Shown here piece by piece: positions 1-11,370 of a stretch of DNA of 64,000 bases. How positions within the stretch are numbered: position 1 is the first letter of the stretch; the number at the start of each line of letters is the position of its first letter. Source of the DNA: Ipomoea triloba (taxonomy: Eukaryota; Streptophyta; Magnoliopsida; Solanales; Convolvulaceae); NCBI RefSeq assembly GCF_003576645.1, contig NC_044924.1, forward strand, positions 23,044,912-23,108,911, in the 5' to 3' direction. The notes beneath the pieces were generated by a model. It made no database searches. It was given only the letters and a program-made list of their open reading frames with translations, and was not told the DNA's origin. The position numbers were made by a program, and so were the translations under genes.

Positions 1-1910
1 GGCCACATCTCTTCGTTCTTCGAGGAAGTTCTTTTCCAGCTGCATCATCTGCTCATTCGCTTGATCTTCGTAATGCAATGTCCTGTCCGTGGGGCTCAGG
101 ACTTCTATAGGGACTTTAGCCTCGAAACCGTATGTGAGGCTGAATGGGGTTTCTCCTGTTGCTCGACGGGGAGTAGTTCGGTAGGCCCAAAGGATGTAGT
201 CTAGCTGATCGACCCATGCACCTCCTTCCTCTTCTATTCGTTTCTTTAATCCATCCATGATGGTTCTGTTGGCATTTGCTACCTGCCCATTTGCTTGGGG
301 ATATGCCACCGACACTTTAGTGTGCTGAATGCCATAATTCTTGCAGAATTCTGAGAAATCCTTGCTATCGAATTGACGCCCGTTATCTGTGACGAGGTGT
401 TCGGGGATGCCAAAACGGCAAATTATCCTTTCCCATAAAAATCGGCGACATTGGTATTCTGTGATCGTTCCAGCGGCTCAACCTCCATCCACTTAGTGAA
501 ATAGTCAATGGCGACTATGCAGTACTTGTGGCGTCCTGGGGCTTGTGGTAGTGGTCCCAAAAGATCTACTCCCCATTTAGCGAAGGGTATCGCCGTGGTG
601 ACGGGGGTGTAGAAGGTTGCCGGCCTACCTTGCTTTTCTGCAAACTTCTGACAGGTATGGCAATTCTGGACCTTTTGAATGCAATCGTGGACCATGTTGG
701 GCCAGTAATAGCCTTGGATCAGTAATTTCCTTGCTAAGGTATTGGCTCCTTGGTGAGCGGCGCATATGCCTTTGTGGGCCTCTTCTATTACTTGTTCGGC
801 TTCGCTGGGCTGTAAGAATTTCAGTAGCGGGCCACCGAAAGATTTTTTATACAACTGGCTACCTTCCAGCCGGTAAGCTGGAGCTCTTCGTTTGATTTTG
901 GCCGCCTGCGTGGGGTCCAGCGGAAGTTCTCCTTTGGTGATGTAGTTTGTTAATTCCTCCATCCATTTGGGTAGGGGAGGCACGCCTGTTGAGGTGACGG
1001 AGGCTACTATGAGGGATTCTGTACTAGGTGCGTAGATGATCTCCTTTCTGCAAACCTGTGACAAGTGCACTGGGACTCCTCCTAGGGATATTTTGGACAT
1101 TAAATCTGCTTCTACGTTCTCTGTTCGGGGCACGTGTTGTATTTCATGCGCCTTTAATTTTTCCAATAAGCCTTCCGTAACATCTTTGTACATCTTTAAA
1201 TTTTCCCCTCTAGTTTCAAATGTGCCTTTCATTTGTCCTACCACTAGTCGCGAGTCTGTCTTGATGCGCAGGTTGCGCGCTCCTAGCGCGACTGCCAGTC
1301 TTATGCCCCCGATTACTGCCTCATACTCTGCCTCGTTGTTGGACACCTTGAATTGGTATTCCAGGGAGTAATACACCTTGAACCCTTCTGGCGTGGTTAA
1401 CATTATTCCCCCTCCGCAGTGCTTGGCGCTGGTTGCCCCGTCTGCATTTAGTTCCCACCACTCATCTGGGGCGTCGTTATTTGTTTTTCCTCTCCGATCC
1501 TGCGTTGTGCATTCTACTATGAAGTCTGCTAGTGCTTGTGCCTTGATGGAAGGTCGGGGCCTGTACTCGATTCCGTATTGTGTTAATTCTATGGCCCATT
1601 TCATCATTCGGCCAGAGGACATCGGGTTTCTCAGTATCCCCGCGAGCGGTTGGTCGGTGAGTACTTCTATTGGGTGGGCTTGGAAGTATGGGACCAACTT
1701 CCGCGTGGTGGTAACTAGGGCGTATGCCATCTTTTCTAATGGCGTGTATCGAGTTTCTGCTCCTCTCAGGAGCTTGCTCACGTAGTAGACCGGGTGTTGA
1801 GTTCCCTCTTCTCGTACTAGGACAGAGCTCAGGGCTCGCTCGCTGACTGCCATGTAAAGGTACAGGGTTTCTCCTTCTTGAGGTTTGGCCAGCAAAGGGG
1901 GGGATAGCAA
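1..1910 (-). pseudogene. copy A pol 3' part: RNase H, second RNase H, integrase (frameshifted)
   Basis: The reading frame is open from 1910 down to 423. It holds, in order, the end of the RT connection, a retroviral-type RNase H (LTDQPLAGIL region), a second RNase H-like domain opening with WWELNADGATS, the integrase HHCC zinc-binding region (HKGICAAHQG then CHTCQKFA) and the first catalytic Asp of the integrase core (WGVDLLGPLP). Near 470 one base is missing relative to copy B (gttccag against gttaccag), so the last residues are out of frame and the ORF ends at 423. The rest of the integrase core continues in another frame down to position 1. Upstream it is in frame with the RT ORF, separated only by a TGA at 2001-2003. 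Without repair of these lesions the polyprotein cannot be made. Confidence 0.88.
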
Positions 1911-2000
1911 ATATGTTTTTAATTCTTCAAAGGAGTTTTGGCATTCTTGAGTCCATTCGAATCCTTCTCTTCTTTTAATTACTTCGAAGAAGGGTAAGGA

Positions 2001-2984
2001 TCACTCCGCTGACCTAGACAGGAATCGGCTTAAGGCTGCTAAGCGTCCCGTTAGCTTTTGTATCTCCAGCACACTAGTGGGCTCTATACCTCCTCGGACC
2101 CCGAAGGCGCATTTCTTGGGATTTAATCGGAGGTTGTATTTCTTCATGAGTTCGAAGCAGGCTCTTAAATCCATTGCGTGCTCGGTCTCTTCCTTGCTTT
2201 TTTCCAATAAATCATCCACGTAAGCTTCCATGGTTTTCCCGAGTAGGCTATGAAACACCTTAGCTACCATTCGAGTGAACGTGGCCCCTACATTTTTTAA
2301 GCCGAACGGCATCACTTTGTAGCAGTAAACCCCGTCTAGGGTGAGGAAGGCCGTTTTCTCTTCATCCTTATCGTCCATAAATATCTGGTGGTAGCCTCTA
2401 AAAGCGTCCATGAAACTGAGTAGCGCACATCCAGCCATTTGATCTACTAAGGGAAAGGGGTCTTTGGGGCATGCCTTGTTGAGGTCAGTGTAATCCACAC
2501 ACATCCTCCATGCAGGTGGTTTTGGCACCAATACGACATTTGCCAACCAAGCCGGGTATACCACCTCCCTGAGGTGTCCAATCTCTAATAGGGTTGCTAC
2601 TTCTTTTTTCACAAACTCCCTCCGATTTGCTGCCAGGTGCCTTTTTCGTTGTACTATTGGCCGGACGGCTAGGTCTACTGATAGGCGGTGGGTAATAACT
2701 GAGCGATCTATCCCGGGCATATCTTCCAGTCCCCATGCGAACAAGATCCTATACTCTTGTAATGTCCGTAAGATATCAGATCTGGTTTCTTCCGTTAACC
2801 CCTTTCCTATCCGGACCCTTTGATCGGGCTTCGAGCTTTCTAAGGCTACTTCTTCTAATTCCGCGGCGGGTTCTGGCCTGTCCCTGACTTCTTCCTTTGT
2901 GGTCCTTTCTGTGATGGTTTGCACTTGTAGATCTCGGCTTCCTATCTGGCGACATGTGAGGAGATAACAGGATCGTGCGATCAC
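2001..2984 (-). pseudogene. copy A reverse transcriptase with two in-frame deletions and a nonsense codon
   Basis: This is a gypsy-type RT. Visible motifs are VITHRLSVD near the N terminus, MCVDYTDLNKACPKDPFPL, FMDAFRGYHQI, MPFGLKNVGATF and the catalytic YVDDLL (YVDD box). After NPKKCA, copies A and B lack 25 residues that copy C still has (the FLGYMVTQRGIEPNPEK segment). This was removed by two separate in-frame deletions of 42 and 33 bp, the first flanked by GGG repeats. The ORF ends at a TGA where copy C has CGA, consistent with CpG decay. The N-terminal join to the protease is frameshifted near 2984. Confidence 0.9.
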
Positions 2985-3437
2985 ATCTAGCGATCCCCAC
3001 TCCTTCTAGTGTTCGGAATTTCAGACATAAGTGCTCGAGCGATACTACGGCTCCTAAGTCCTCCAAACCCGATCTTCCCAATATCACGTTGTGTGCTGAT
3101 TTCAAGTCCACCACCACAAATTCCATGTTTATAGCTTGCACCCTAGGGTATTCTCCGATCTCTATAGGTAGGGCAGGGTGATGCATCCTTCCGGCTCTAT
3201 GCTATCTCCTGTGAATCCCGCAAGAGGTGTTCTCACTTGGTGCAGGTTCTCCTTGGTTAGTCCCAGCTTGGTGAAGGTTTCGAGATACATGACATTGGCG
3301 CTGCTACCCGTGTCTACGAATACCCTTCGAACTGTGGCCCCGTTCACGTCCATTGCAATCAGGATGGCGTCCCTGTGTGGGGTTGGCCCCTCGGGTAAGT
3401 CGTCATCTGAGAAGATAATGGGGTCTCTCCAGCCCTT
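2776..3437 (-). pseudogene. copy A retropepsin-like aspartic protease region, frameshifted
   Basis: The segment 3162-3353 carries the catalytic motif VFVDTGSSANVMY (DTGS) and ends at a stop. A second frame (2776-3186) continues the same domain with the hydrophobic-Gly motif NVILGRSGLEDLGAV typical of Tat proteases. The frame change near 3170 and a further one near 2984 break the polyprotein. The function in a live element is maturation of Gag-Pol inside the virus-like particle. Confidence 0.82.
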
Positions 3438-4996
3438 TTAGGGCGGTGCTTTGTGCTGTACTGCCCCTATGTATAGTTGTCTGGCCCAGCGTTTCCTTTC
3501 CCGAGCGCTGTCTCCACCGATAGGTCCCCCGCAAATCATGTGGATTACGAGTTTGTTGTGTTTTCTGCTACGATCGTCTTGCTCCTCTCGGGGCTCCCTT
3601 GCCATCCTAGGGGTCTCGAGTTGCGCTTCGGCCTCCCGTCTCACGGGCCTTCTCTCCTGCCTCGGTCTCTCCGTTTGTCTTTGCCACTGATTCGGCCCTC
3701 GAGGCTGTCGGCCTCCCTGGGGCGGTCGTCCCATGTTTCGCTTGAGGGCTATTCTCTTTTCTATCAATCCCTCTAGTTCTTTCTGCAAGGTGGTGCACTC
3801 CTCCGTGCTATGGGTTGGGGATTCGTGGAATCTGCAGTACTTCCCATGTCTTACCGGTATGTGGTTGACTACTGTCGCGGGGGTTTTATGGAGGGGGATC
3901 TTCCCTTACCCGAGGCGGGTGTATCTCATGTACTGCCCTTGCCCCAAGGGTAGGGATGACCCGGGGTCGGTGGGCTACCGGCGGGTGGCTAGGATTGATC
4001 CTATCCCTTCATTTCGACGATCGATCCACTAGACGCGTTCTTGTTTCCTCCAACGGGCGTTTCTCTCGTCGCCTCTGTTTTTGTCGTAAGGCCTCCTCTG
4101 TTTCGGCGTATCTGTTTGCTCTTTGTATGGCCTGAGCGTATGTCTCTGGGGTATCAGTTCGGAGACTTGCGAACAGATCGCCAGCTTTTAAGGCCTCCAT
4201 AAATAATGTTATGGATGTCTGGTCATCCAGACCTTCCACCGTTTGTATTTCTTTCTTCCACCTTCCGAGGAATTTCTTTAGGGTCTCCGTCTCCCCTTGT
4301 TGTACGGCGGTTAAGGCTGTGAAGTGCCTTTTAGTCTTTATGCTCCCCGCAAAGTATGTCAGGAATTGCTCGCCCAGGGTTTCGAAACAATCAATAGTCC
4401 GAGGTTGTAGTGATAAAAACCATCGCTGTGCTGCCCCCTTCAGTGTAGAAAAGAATACCCTACAGTACATTGGGTCTTCTGCTCCTAATATCATCATTTT
4501 TGCTTGGAAGTCAATCAGGTGGTCACTGAGATCCTCTGTTCCATCGTATGTGGGCATTACCGGGCATTAAAAGTTTTTAGGGGCGCAATATTCCTGTATC
4601 TCTAAAGTGAACGGATTGGCGGATAGGAGGGAACGTGCCATCGGCTGATCCCTCCCTCCCTCCATCTTTTTCCGGAGGTCTTTTAGTTCCCTGGCGAGGT
4701 TACTTATTTCTACATCTCTATGCTCTCGATCCTGACTCGAGGTTGGATCATAGTTTTCGCCTATGCCTTCTCGTCCGGCGGGGGCCTCTTTCTTCCGTGG
4801 CTCTTCTTCTGGTGGTCTTCCCCCGATCGTTCAACCTGATTTCAGGAATTCGCACAGTTGCGCCGCGACCTCCATTATGTTGGGGGGGAATTCGTCAGGC
4901 TGGGTCTGAGGGACTTCGTCGCCCAGAGAATGTTGCCCCGGACCGATTCTCTCTCCTTTGTGAGGGTCCTCTTGGTTGGGTAGCTCGTGCGTGGTG
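3438..4996 (-). pseudogene. copy A gag (capsid domain and zinc-knuckle-like region), interrupted
   Basis: The open frame 4009-4557 encodes a retrotransposon Gag capsid-type domain (PTYDGTEDLSDHL, FFSTLKGAAQRWF, QFLTYFAGS). Around 3780-3830 the minus strand encodes CRFHESPTHSTEEC, a C-x2-H-x4-H-x4-C arrangement typical of the Gag C terminus of Tat elements. The frame at 3438-3788 is Arg/Pro/Gln-rich and ends GGPIGGDSARERKRWARQ, a conserved pre-protease segment of this lineage, then a TAA at 3438. Stops after 4557 and at 4831 cut the N-terminal part, which ends at the single N at 4997. Gag is the structural protein of the particle. Confidence 0.85.
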
Positions 4997-4997
4997 N

Positions 4998-5422
4998 AGG
5001 CGCATTTCTTGGGATTTAATCGGAGGTTGTATTTCTTCATGAGTTCGAAGCAGGCTCTTAAATCCATTGCGTGCTCGGTCTCTTCCTTGCTTTTTTCCAA
5101 TAAATCATCCACGTAAGCTTCCATGGTTTTCCCGAGTAGGCTATGAAACACCTTAGCTACCATTCGAGTGAACGTGGCCCCTACATTTTTTAAGCCGAAC
5201 GGCATCACTTTGTAGCAGTAAACCCCGTCTAGGGTGAGGAAGGCCGTTTTCTCTTCATCCTTATCGTCCATAAATATCTGGTGGTAGCCTCTAAAAGCGT
5301 CCATGAAACTGAGTAGCGCACATCCAGCCATTTGATCTACTAAGGGAAAGGGGTCTTTGGGGCATGCCTTGTTGAGGTCAGTGTAATCCACACACATCCT
5401 CCATGCAGGTGGTTTTGGCACC
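4998..5422 (-). other. orphan 425-bp RT segment between two single Ns (mis-scaffolded contig)
   Basis: This stretch encodes the RT core from VPKPPAWRMCVDYTD to NPKKCA and matches 2105-2529 (and 7692-8116) base for base as far as I can follow. It is bounded by single Ns at 4997 and 5423. It joins gag leader on one side to integrase C-terminal sequence on the other, an order no gypsy element has. The simplest reading is a short repeat contig wedged between copies A and B during scaffolding. Confidence 0.85.
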
Positions 5423-5553
5423 NATCCTGTATGGACCTTCCCAGTTTTTGGCAACCTTTCCTCCTTGGTTTGGCTGTGATGCTTGCCTATCCCTGAGTAC
5501 CAAGTCGCCTAAGTCAAAGTAATTAGGCTTTACACGAGCGTCATGGTACCTTT

Positions 5554-7497
5554 TTACTGCCCGTTAGTATTCCGCCATTCGGCACTGGCCACATCTCTTC
5601 GTTCTTCGAGGAAGTTCTTTTCCAGCTGCATCATCTGCTCATTCGCTTGATCTTCGTAATGCAATGTCCTGTCCGTGGGGCTCAGGACTTCTATAGGGAC
5701 TTTAGCCTCGAAACCGTATGTGAGGCTGAATGGGGTTTCTCCTGTTGCTCGACGGGGAGTAGTTCGGTAGGCCCAAAGGATGTAGTCTAGCTGATCGACC
5801 CATGCACCTCCTTCCTCTTCTATTCGTTTCTTTAATCCATCCATGATGGTTCTGTTGGCATTTTCTACCAGCCCATTTGCTTGGGGATATGCCACCGATA
5901 CTTTAGTGTGCTGAATGCCATAATTCTTGCAAAATTCTGAGAAATCCTTGCTATCGAATTGACGCCCGTTATCTGTGACGAGGTGTTCGGGGATGCCAAA
6001 ACGGCAAATTATCCTTTTCCATAAAAATCGGCGACATTGGTATTCTGTGATCGTTACCAGCGGCTCAACCTCCATCCACTTAGTGAAATAGTCAATGGCG
6101 ACTATGCAGTACTTGTGGCGTCCTGGGGCTTGTGGTAGTGGTCCCAAAAGATCTACTCCCCATTTAGCGAAGGGTATCGCCGTGGTGACGGGGGTGTAGA
6201 AGGTTGCCGGCCTACCTTGCTTTTCTGCAAACTTCTGACAGGTTTGGCAATTCTGGACCTTTTGAATGCAATCGTGGACCATGTTGGGCCAGTAATAGCC
6301 TTGGATCAGTAATTTCCTTGCTAAGGTATTGGCTCCTTGGTGAGCGGCGCATATGCCTTTGTGGGCCTCTTCTATTACTTGTTCGGCTTCGCTGGGCTGT
6401 AAGCATTTCAGTAGCGGGCCACCGAAAGATTTTTTATACAACTGGCTACCTTCCAGCCGATAAGCTGGAGCTCTTCGTTTGATTTTGGCCGCCTGCGTGG
6501 GGTCCAGCGGAAGTTCTCCTTTGGTGATGTAGTTTGTGAATTCCTCCATCCATTTGGGTAGGGGAGGCACGCCTGTTGAGGTGACGGAGGCTACTACGAG
6601 GGATTCTGTACTAGGTGCGTAGATGATCTCCTTTCTGCAAACCTGTGACAAGTGCCTTGGGACTCCTCCCAGGGATATTTTGGACATTAAATCTGCTTCT
6701 ACGTTCTCTGTTCGGGGCACGTGTTGTATTTCATGCGCCTTTAATTTTTCCAATAAGCCTTCCGTAACGTCTTTGTACATCTTTAAATTTTCCCCTCTAG
6801 TTTCAAATGTGCCTTTGATTTGTCCTACCACTAGCCGCGAGTCTGTCTTGATGCGCAGGTTGCGCGCTCCTAGCGCGACTGCCAGTCTTATGCCCCCGAT
6901 TACTGCCTCATACTCTGCCTCGTTGTTGGACACCTTGAATTGGTATTCCAGGGAGTAATACACCTTGAACCCTTCTGGCGTGGTTAACATTATTCCCCCT
7001 CCGCAGTGCTTGGCGCTGGTTGCCCCGTCTGCATTTAGTTCCCACCACTCATCTGGGGCGTCGTTATTTGTTTTTCCTCTCCGATCCTGCGTTGTGCATT
7101 CTACTATGAAGTCTGCTAGTGCTTGTGCCTTGATGGAAGGTCGGGGCCTGTACTCGATTCCGTATTGTGTTAATTCTATGGCCCATTTCATCATTCGGCC
7201 AGAGGACATCGGGTTTCTCAGTATCCCCGCGAGCGGTTGGTCGGTGAGTACTTCTATTGGGTGGGCTTGGAAGTATGGGACCAACTTCCGCGTGGTGGTA
7301 ACTAGGGCGTATGCCATCTTTTCTAATGGCGTGTATCGAGTTTCTGCTCCTCTCAGGAGCTTGCTCACGTAGTAGACCGGGTGTTGAGTTCCCTCTTCTC
7401 GTACTAGGACAGAGCTCAGGGCTCGCTCGCTGACTGCCATGTAAAGGTACAGGGTTTCTCCTTCTTGAGGTTTGGCCAGCAAAGGGGGGGATAGCAA
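5554..7497 (-). pseudogene. copy B pol 3' part: RNase H, second RNase H, integrase (647 codons)
   Basis: This is the longest open frame in the window. Approximate order: retroviral RNase H (residues 15-115), second RNase H-like domain (about 150-280, WWELNADGATS to VEADLMSKIS), HHCC zinc-binding region (about 380-425, HKGICAAHQG and CQTCQKFA), then the integrase core. The core shows the D-D-E residues in WGVDLLGPLP, LVTDNGRQFDSKDF and ANGLVENANRT. At ERRDVA the frame shifts because B reads cactggccac where copy C reads cactgggccac, so the C-terminal domain is lost and the ORF ends at 5554. The frame is shared with the RT ORF upstream, interrupted only by the TGA at 7588-7590. Confidence 0.9.
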
Positions 7498-7587
7498 ATA
7501 TGTTTTTAATTCTTCAAAGGAGTTTTGGCATTCTTGAGTCCATTCGAATCCTTCTCTTCTTTTAATTACTTCGAAGAAGGGTAAGGA

Positions 7588-8571
7588 TCACTCCGCTGAC
7601 CTAGACAGGAATCGGCTTAAGGCTGCTAAGCGTCCCGTTAGCTTTTGTATCTCCAGCACACTAGTGGGCTCTATACCTCCTCGGACCCCGAAGGCGCATT
7701 TCTTGGGATTTAATCGGAGGTTGTATTTCTTCATGAGTTCGAAGCAGGCTCTTAAATCCATTGCGTGCTCGGTCTCTTCCTTGCTTTTTTCCAATAAATC
7801 ATCCACGTAAGCTTCCATGGTTTTCCCGAGTAGGCTATGAAACACCTTAGCTACCATTCGAGTGAACGTGGCCCCTACATTTTTTAAGCCGAACGGCATC
7901 ACTTTGTAGCAGTAAACCCCGTCTAGGGTGAGGAAGGCCGTTTTCTCTTCATCCTTATCGTCCATAAATATCTGGTGGTAGCCTCTAAAAGCGTCCATGA
8001 AACTGAGTAGCGCACATCCAGCCATTTGATCTACTAAGGGAAAGGGGTCTTTGGGGCATGCCTTGTTGAGGTCAGTGTAATCCACACACATCCTCCATGC
8101 AGGTGGTTTTGGCACCAATACGACATTTGCCAACCAAGCCGGGTATACCACCTCCCTGAGGTGTCCAATCTCTAATAGGGTTGCTACTTCTTTTTTCACA
8201 AACTCCCTCCGATTTGCTGCCAGGTGCCTTTTTCGTTGTACTATTGGCCGGACGGCTAGGTCTACTGATAGGCGGTGGGTAATAACTGAGCGATCTATCC
8301 CGGGCATATCTTCCAGTCCCCATGCGAACAAGATCCTATACTCTTGTAATGTCCGTAAGATATCAGATCTGGTTTCTTCCGTTAACCCCTTTCCTATCCG
8401 GACCCTTTGATCGGGCTTCGAGCTTTCTAAGGCTACTTCTTCTAATTCCGCGGCGGGTTCTGGCCTGTCCCTGACTTCTTCCTTTGTGGTCCTTTCTGTG
8501 ATGGTTTGCACTTGTAGATCTCGGCTTCCTATCTGGCGACATGTGAGGAGATAACAGGATCGTGCGATCAC
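7588..8571 (-). pseudogene. copy B reverse transcriptase, same lesions as copy A
   Basis: The protein is identical in sequence to the copy A RT (2001-2984), including YVDDLL, the missing 25-residue segment after NPKKCA and the terminal TGA. The start given is simply the limit of the open frame. The natural protein would be cleaved from a Gag-Pol precursor. Identity of the lesions means A and B derive from one already dead or non-autonomous parent, or are the same locus assembled twice. Confidence 0.9.
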
Positions 8572-9024
8572 ATCTAGCGATCCCCACTCCTTCTAGTGTT
8601 CGGAATTTCAGACATAAGTGCTCGAGCGATACTACGGCTCCTAAGTCCTCCAAACCCGATCTTCCCAATATCACGTTGTGTGCTGATTTCAAGTCCACCA
8701 CCACAAATTCCATGTTTATAGCTTGCACCCTAGGGTATTCTCCGATCTCTATAGGTAGGGCAGGGTGATGCATCCTTCCGGCTCTATGCTATCTCCTGTG
8801 AATCCCGCAAGAGGTGTTCTCACTTGGTGCAGGTTCTCCTTGGTTAGTCCCAGCTTGGTGAAGGTTTCGAGATACATGACATTGGCGCTGCTACCCGTGT
8901 CTACGAATACCCTTCGAACTGTGGCCCCGTTCACGTCCATTGCAATCAGGATGGCGTCCCTGTGTGGGGTTGGCCCCTCGGGTAAGTCGTCATCTGAGAA
9001 GATAATGGGGTCTCTCCAGCCCTT
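8363..9024 (-). pseudogene. copy B aspartic protease region, frameshifted
   Basis: The DTGS protease motif (VFVDTGSSANVMY) lies in 8749-8940. The continuation NVILGRSGLEDLGAV lies in the overlapping frame 8363-8773. Sequence and frame breaks match copy A exactly. Confidence 0.82.
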
Positions 9025-10144
9025 TTAGGGCGGTGCTTTGTGCTGTACTGCCCCTATGTATAGTTGTCTGGCCCAGCGTTTCCTTTCCCGAGCGCTGTCT
9101 CCACCGATAGGTCCCCCGCAAATCATGTGGATTACGAGTTTGTTGTGTTTTCTGCTACGATCGTCTTGCTCCTCTCGGGGCTCCCTTGCCATCCTAGGGG
9201 TCTCGAGTTGCGCTTCGGCCTCCCGTCTCACGGGCCTTCTCTCCTGCCTCGGTCTCTCCGTTTGTCTTTGCCACTGATTCGGCCCTCGAGGCTGTCGGCC
9301 TCCCTGGGGCGGTCGTCCCATGTTTCGCTTGAGGGCTATTCTCTTTTCTATCAATCCCTCTAGTTCTTTCTGCAAGGTGGTGCACTCCTCCGTGCTATGG
9401 GTTGGGGATTCGTGGAATCTGCAGTACTTCCCATGTCTTACCGGTATGTGGTTGACTACTGTCGCGGGGGTTTTATGGAGGGGGATCTTCCCTTACCCGA
9501 GGCGGGTGTATCTCATGTACTGCCCTTGCCCCAAGGGTAGGGATGACCCGGGGTCGGTGGGCTACCGGCGGGTGGCTAGGATTGATCCTATCCCTTCATT
9601 TCGACGATCGATCCACTAGACGCGTTCTTGTTTCCTCCAACGGGCGTTTCTCTCGTCGCCTCTGTTTTTGTCGTAAGGCCTCCTCTGTTTCGGCGTATCT
9701 GTTTGCTCTTTGTATGGCCTGAGCGTATGTCTCTGGGGTATCAGTTCGGAGACTTGCGAACAGATCGCCAGCTTTTAAGGCCTCCATAAATAATGTTATG
9801 GATGTCTGGTCATCCAGACCTTCCACCGTTTGTATTTCTTTCTTCCACCTTCCGAGGAATTTCTTTAGGGTCTCCGTCTCCCCTTGTTGTACGGCGGTTA
9901 AGGCTGTGAAGTGCCTTTTAGTCTTTATGCTCCCCGCAAAGTATGTCAGGAATTGCTCGCCCAGGGTTTCGAAACAATCAATAGTCCGAGGTTGTAGTGA
10001 TAAAAACCATCGCTGTGCTGCCCCCTTCAGTGTAGAAAAGAATACCCTACAGTACATTGGGTCTTCTGCTCCTAATATCATCATTTTTGCTTGGAAGTCA
10101 ATCAGGTGGTCACTGAGATCCTCTGTTCCATCGTATGTGGGCAT
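9025..10144 (-). pseudogene. copy B gag: capsid domain and C-terminal basic/zinc-knuckle-like part
   Basis: The capsid-type domain is at 9596-10144 (FFSTLKGAAQRWFLSLQP, QFLTYFAGS, ALTAVQQGE). The His/Cys motif CRFHESPTHSTEEC is encoded near 9367-9420, and the basic tail with GGPIGGDSARERKRWARQ at 9025-9375. The frame changes between these parts, so no single Gag is encoded. Layout is identical to copy A. Confidence 0.85.
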
Positions 10145-10417
10145 TACCGGGCATTAAAAGTTTTTAGGGGCGCAATATTCCTGTATCTCTAAAGTGAACG
10201 GATTGGCGGATAGGAGGGAACGTGCCATCGGCTGATCCCTCCCTCCCTCCATCTTTTTCCGGAGGTCTTTTAGTTCCCTGGCGAGGTTACTTATTTCTAC
10301 ATCTCTATGCTCTCGATCCTGACTCGAGGTTGGATCATAGTTTTCGCCTATGCCTTCTCGTCCGGCGGGGGCCTCTTTCTTCCGTGGCTCTTCTTCTGGT
10401 GGTCTTCCCCCGATCGT

Positions 10418-10642
10418 TCAACCTGATTTCAGGAATTCGCACAGTTGCGCCGCGACCTCCATTATGTTGGGGGGGAATTCGTCAGGCTGGGTCTGAGGGA
10501 CTTCGTCGCCCAGAGAATGTTGCCCCGGACCGATTCTCTCTCCTTTGTGAGGGTCCTCTTGGTTGGGTAGCTCGTGCGTGGTGGGATTTTCCTGCGAATT
10601 TCCCGCTGGCAGGCCTGGTTCCTTCTCCTGTTGTGTCACCAT
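10418..10642 (-). pseudogene. copy B gag N terminus, truncated by TGA
   Basis: The first real ATG after the primer binding site is at 10642 (MVTQQEKEPGLPAG), about 90 bp inside the LTR edge. The frame runs 74 codons to a TGA at 10418. Beyond it the same reading continues as acidic/basic sequence (RKKEAPAGREGIGENYD) toward the capsid ORF, with another stop just before 10144. This is the expected start of Gag. Confidence 0.7.
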
Positions 10643-10645
10643 GTT

Positions 10646-10730
10646 TCTCAAGTTCGGAGGAAAGTACGGAGCTTTTCAGTATCGGATTTTCTCAAGTTTA
10701 GAGGAAAGTACGAAGCTTTTCTGTATCGAT
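10646..10730. repeat. tandem duplication in gag leader
   Basis: Two near-identical copies of about 42 bp (ctcaagttcggaggaaagta then ctcaagtttagaggaaagta) lie between the PBS and the gag ATG of copy B. Confidence 0.75.
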
Positions 10731-10748
10731 CCCCACGGACGGCGCCAA
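10729..10748 (-). promoter_or_regulatory. primer binding site of the Tat-type element
   Basis: The minus strand reads TTGGCGCCGTCCGTGGGGAT immediately inside the LTR end. This is the TGGCGCCGT-type PBS found in plant Tat/Ogre-like elements, where a tRNA 3' end primes minus-strand DNA synthesis. It fixes the inner LTR boundary at 10748/10749. Confidence 0.8.
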
Positions 10749-10901
10749 TGTTTGTTTTATGACTTCTGGGTAGTCAAAGGCAGGCCAACACTACCTGTTC
10801 GAATAGCGAGAATATAGGAAGTATGTAGGAAAATGTAGCGAGAGAATATAGGTATTGTATTGCTCAGAATTGCCTGTCCCTCTCTCCATGTGTGGAGGGT
10901 C

Positions 10902-10909
10902 TATTTATA
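10902..10909 (-). promoter_or_regulatory. TATA box of the LTR promoter
   Basis: The minus strand reads TATAAATA (plus tatttata). Transcription would start about 30 bp downstream, near 10875, leaving an R-U5 of about 125 bp before the PBS. Position within the LTR is as expected for a Pol II LTR promoter. Confidence 0.65.
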
Positions 10910-11091
10910 CATATTTTGGGCCCAGAGCCCTACAAGGAGTAGGAGTCCTGCATCGCCCCATATTGGGAGTCCCTGTTACATACTAACTAATAGGCCCTAA
11001 TCTTGCTAATATCACAAGTGTTAAGTTTAATCCTTATCGGACTCTTCTGTCGCTTTGAGTTGATGGTCCTTCTTGGGCTTTCTTGATCCGA

Positions 11092-11303
11092 TTGCTTTCT
11101 TGGGCCGGTCCATGTAGTCCAGGCCTAGTGTATTATCCATCATCCAGTCCCCCACTTTCTTGGGACTTTGTGGATACGAAGTCTCTAGAAAGTATACTTG
11201 CTTTCTTGGGCTGGTCCATGTAGCCCATGCCTAGTGTATTATCCATCATCCAGTCCTCTACTTTCTTGGGATTTTGTAAATACAAAGTCTCGGGAAAGTA
11301 TAA
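11092..11303. repeat. two tandem 106-bp repeats in LTR U3
   Basis: Both copies begin ttgctttcttgggc (11092 and 11198) and run through ccatgtag, the shared tagtgtattatccatcatcc and gaaagtata, with several substitutions. Tandem U3 repeats in LTRs often hold promoter or enhancer elements. Confidence 0.8.
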
Positions 11304-11370
11304 TTGTGTTTTCCTGTTTTGTTTGGTCTGCAAAATTTTACCTTTTTTTTTTTTTTTGGACTTCCACCAC

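Larger units (their letters stand above)
1..4996 (-). mobile_element. Ty3/gypsy (Tat-lineage) element, copy A, partial and defective
   Basis: The domain order read on the minus strand is gag, protease, RT, RNase H, second RNase H, integrase. The presence of a second RNase H-like domain between RNase H and integrase is the family hallmark of Tat elements. The copy runs out of the window at its 3' (left) side and stops at a single N (4997) inside the gag leader. It is collinear with 5588-10583 (constant offset 5587) with only scattered differences, all seen in the integrase part. No LTR of its own is visible. Confidence 0.9.
5424..11332 (-). mobile_element. Ty3/gypsy (Tat-lineage) element, copy B, defective, with 5' LTR
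   Basis: Reading on the minus strand from the right: LTR (10749-11332), primer binding site (10729-10748), gag leader, gag, protease, RT, two RNase H domains, then integrase running into the contig join at 5423. The copy shares with A the 25-residue RT loss and the TGA at the RT C terminus. It differs in having an uninterrupted integrase core. The 3' LTR is not present to the left. Confidence 0.9.
10749..11332 (-). repeat. LTR shared by copies B (5' LTR) and C (3' LTR)
   Basis: The left edge (plus TGTTTGTTTT) directly follows the PBS. The right edge is placed at the CA at 11331-11332, giving a TG...CA repeat of 584 bp. It is followed by an A/G-rich minus-strand tract (plus oligo-T at 11343-11357) that could be the polypurine tract of C. 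The right edge is an inference because no second LTR is present to align. A minus-strand TATA box lies inside. Confidence 0.6.
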
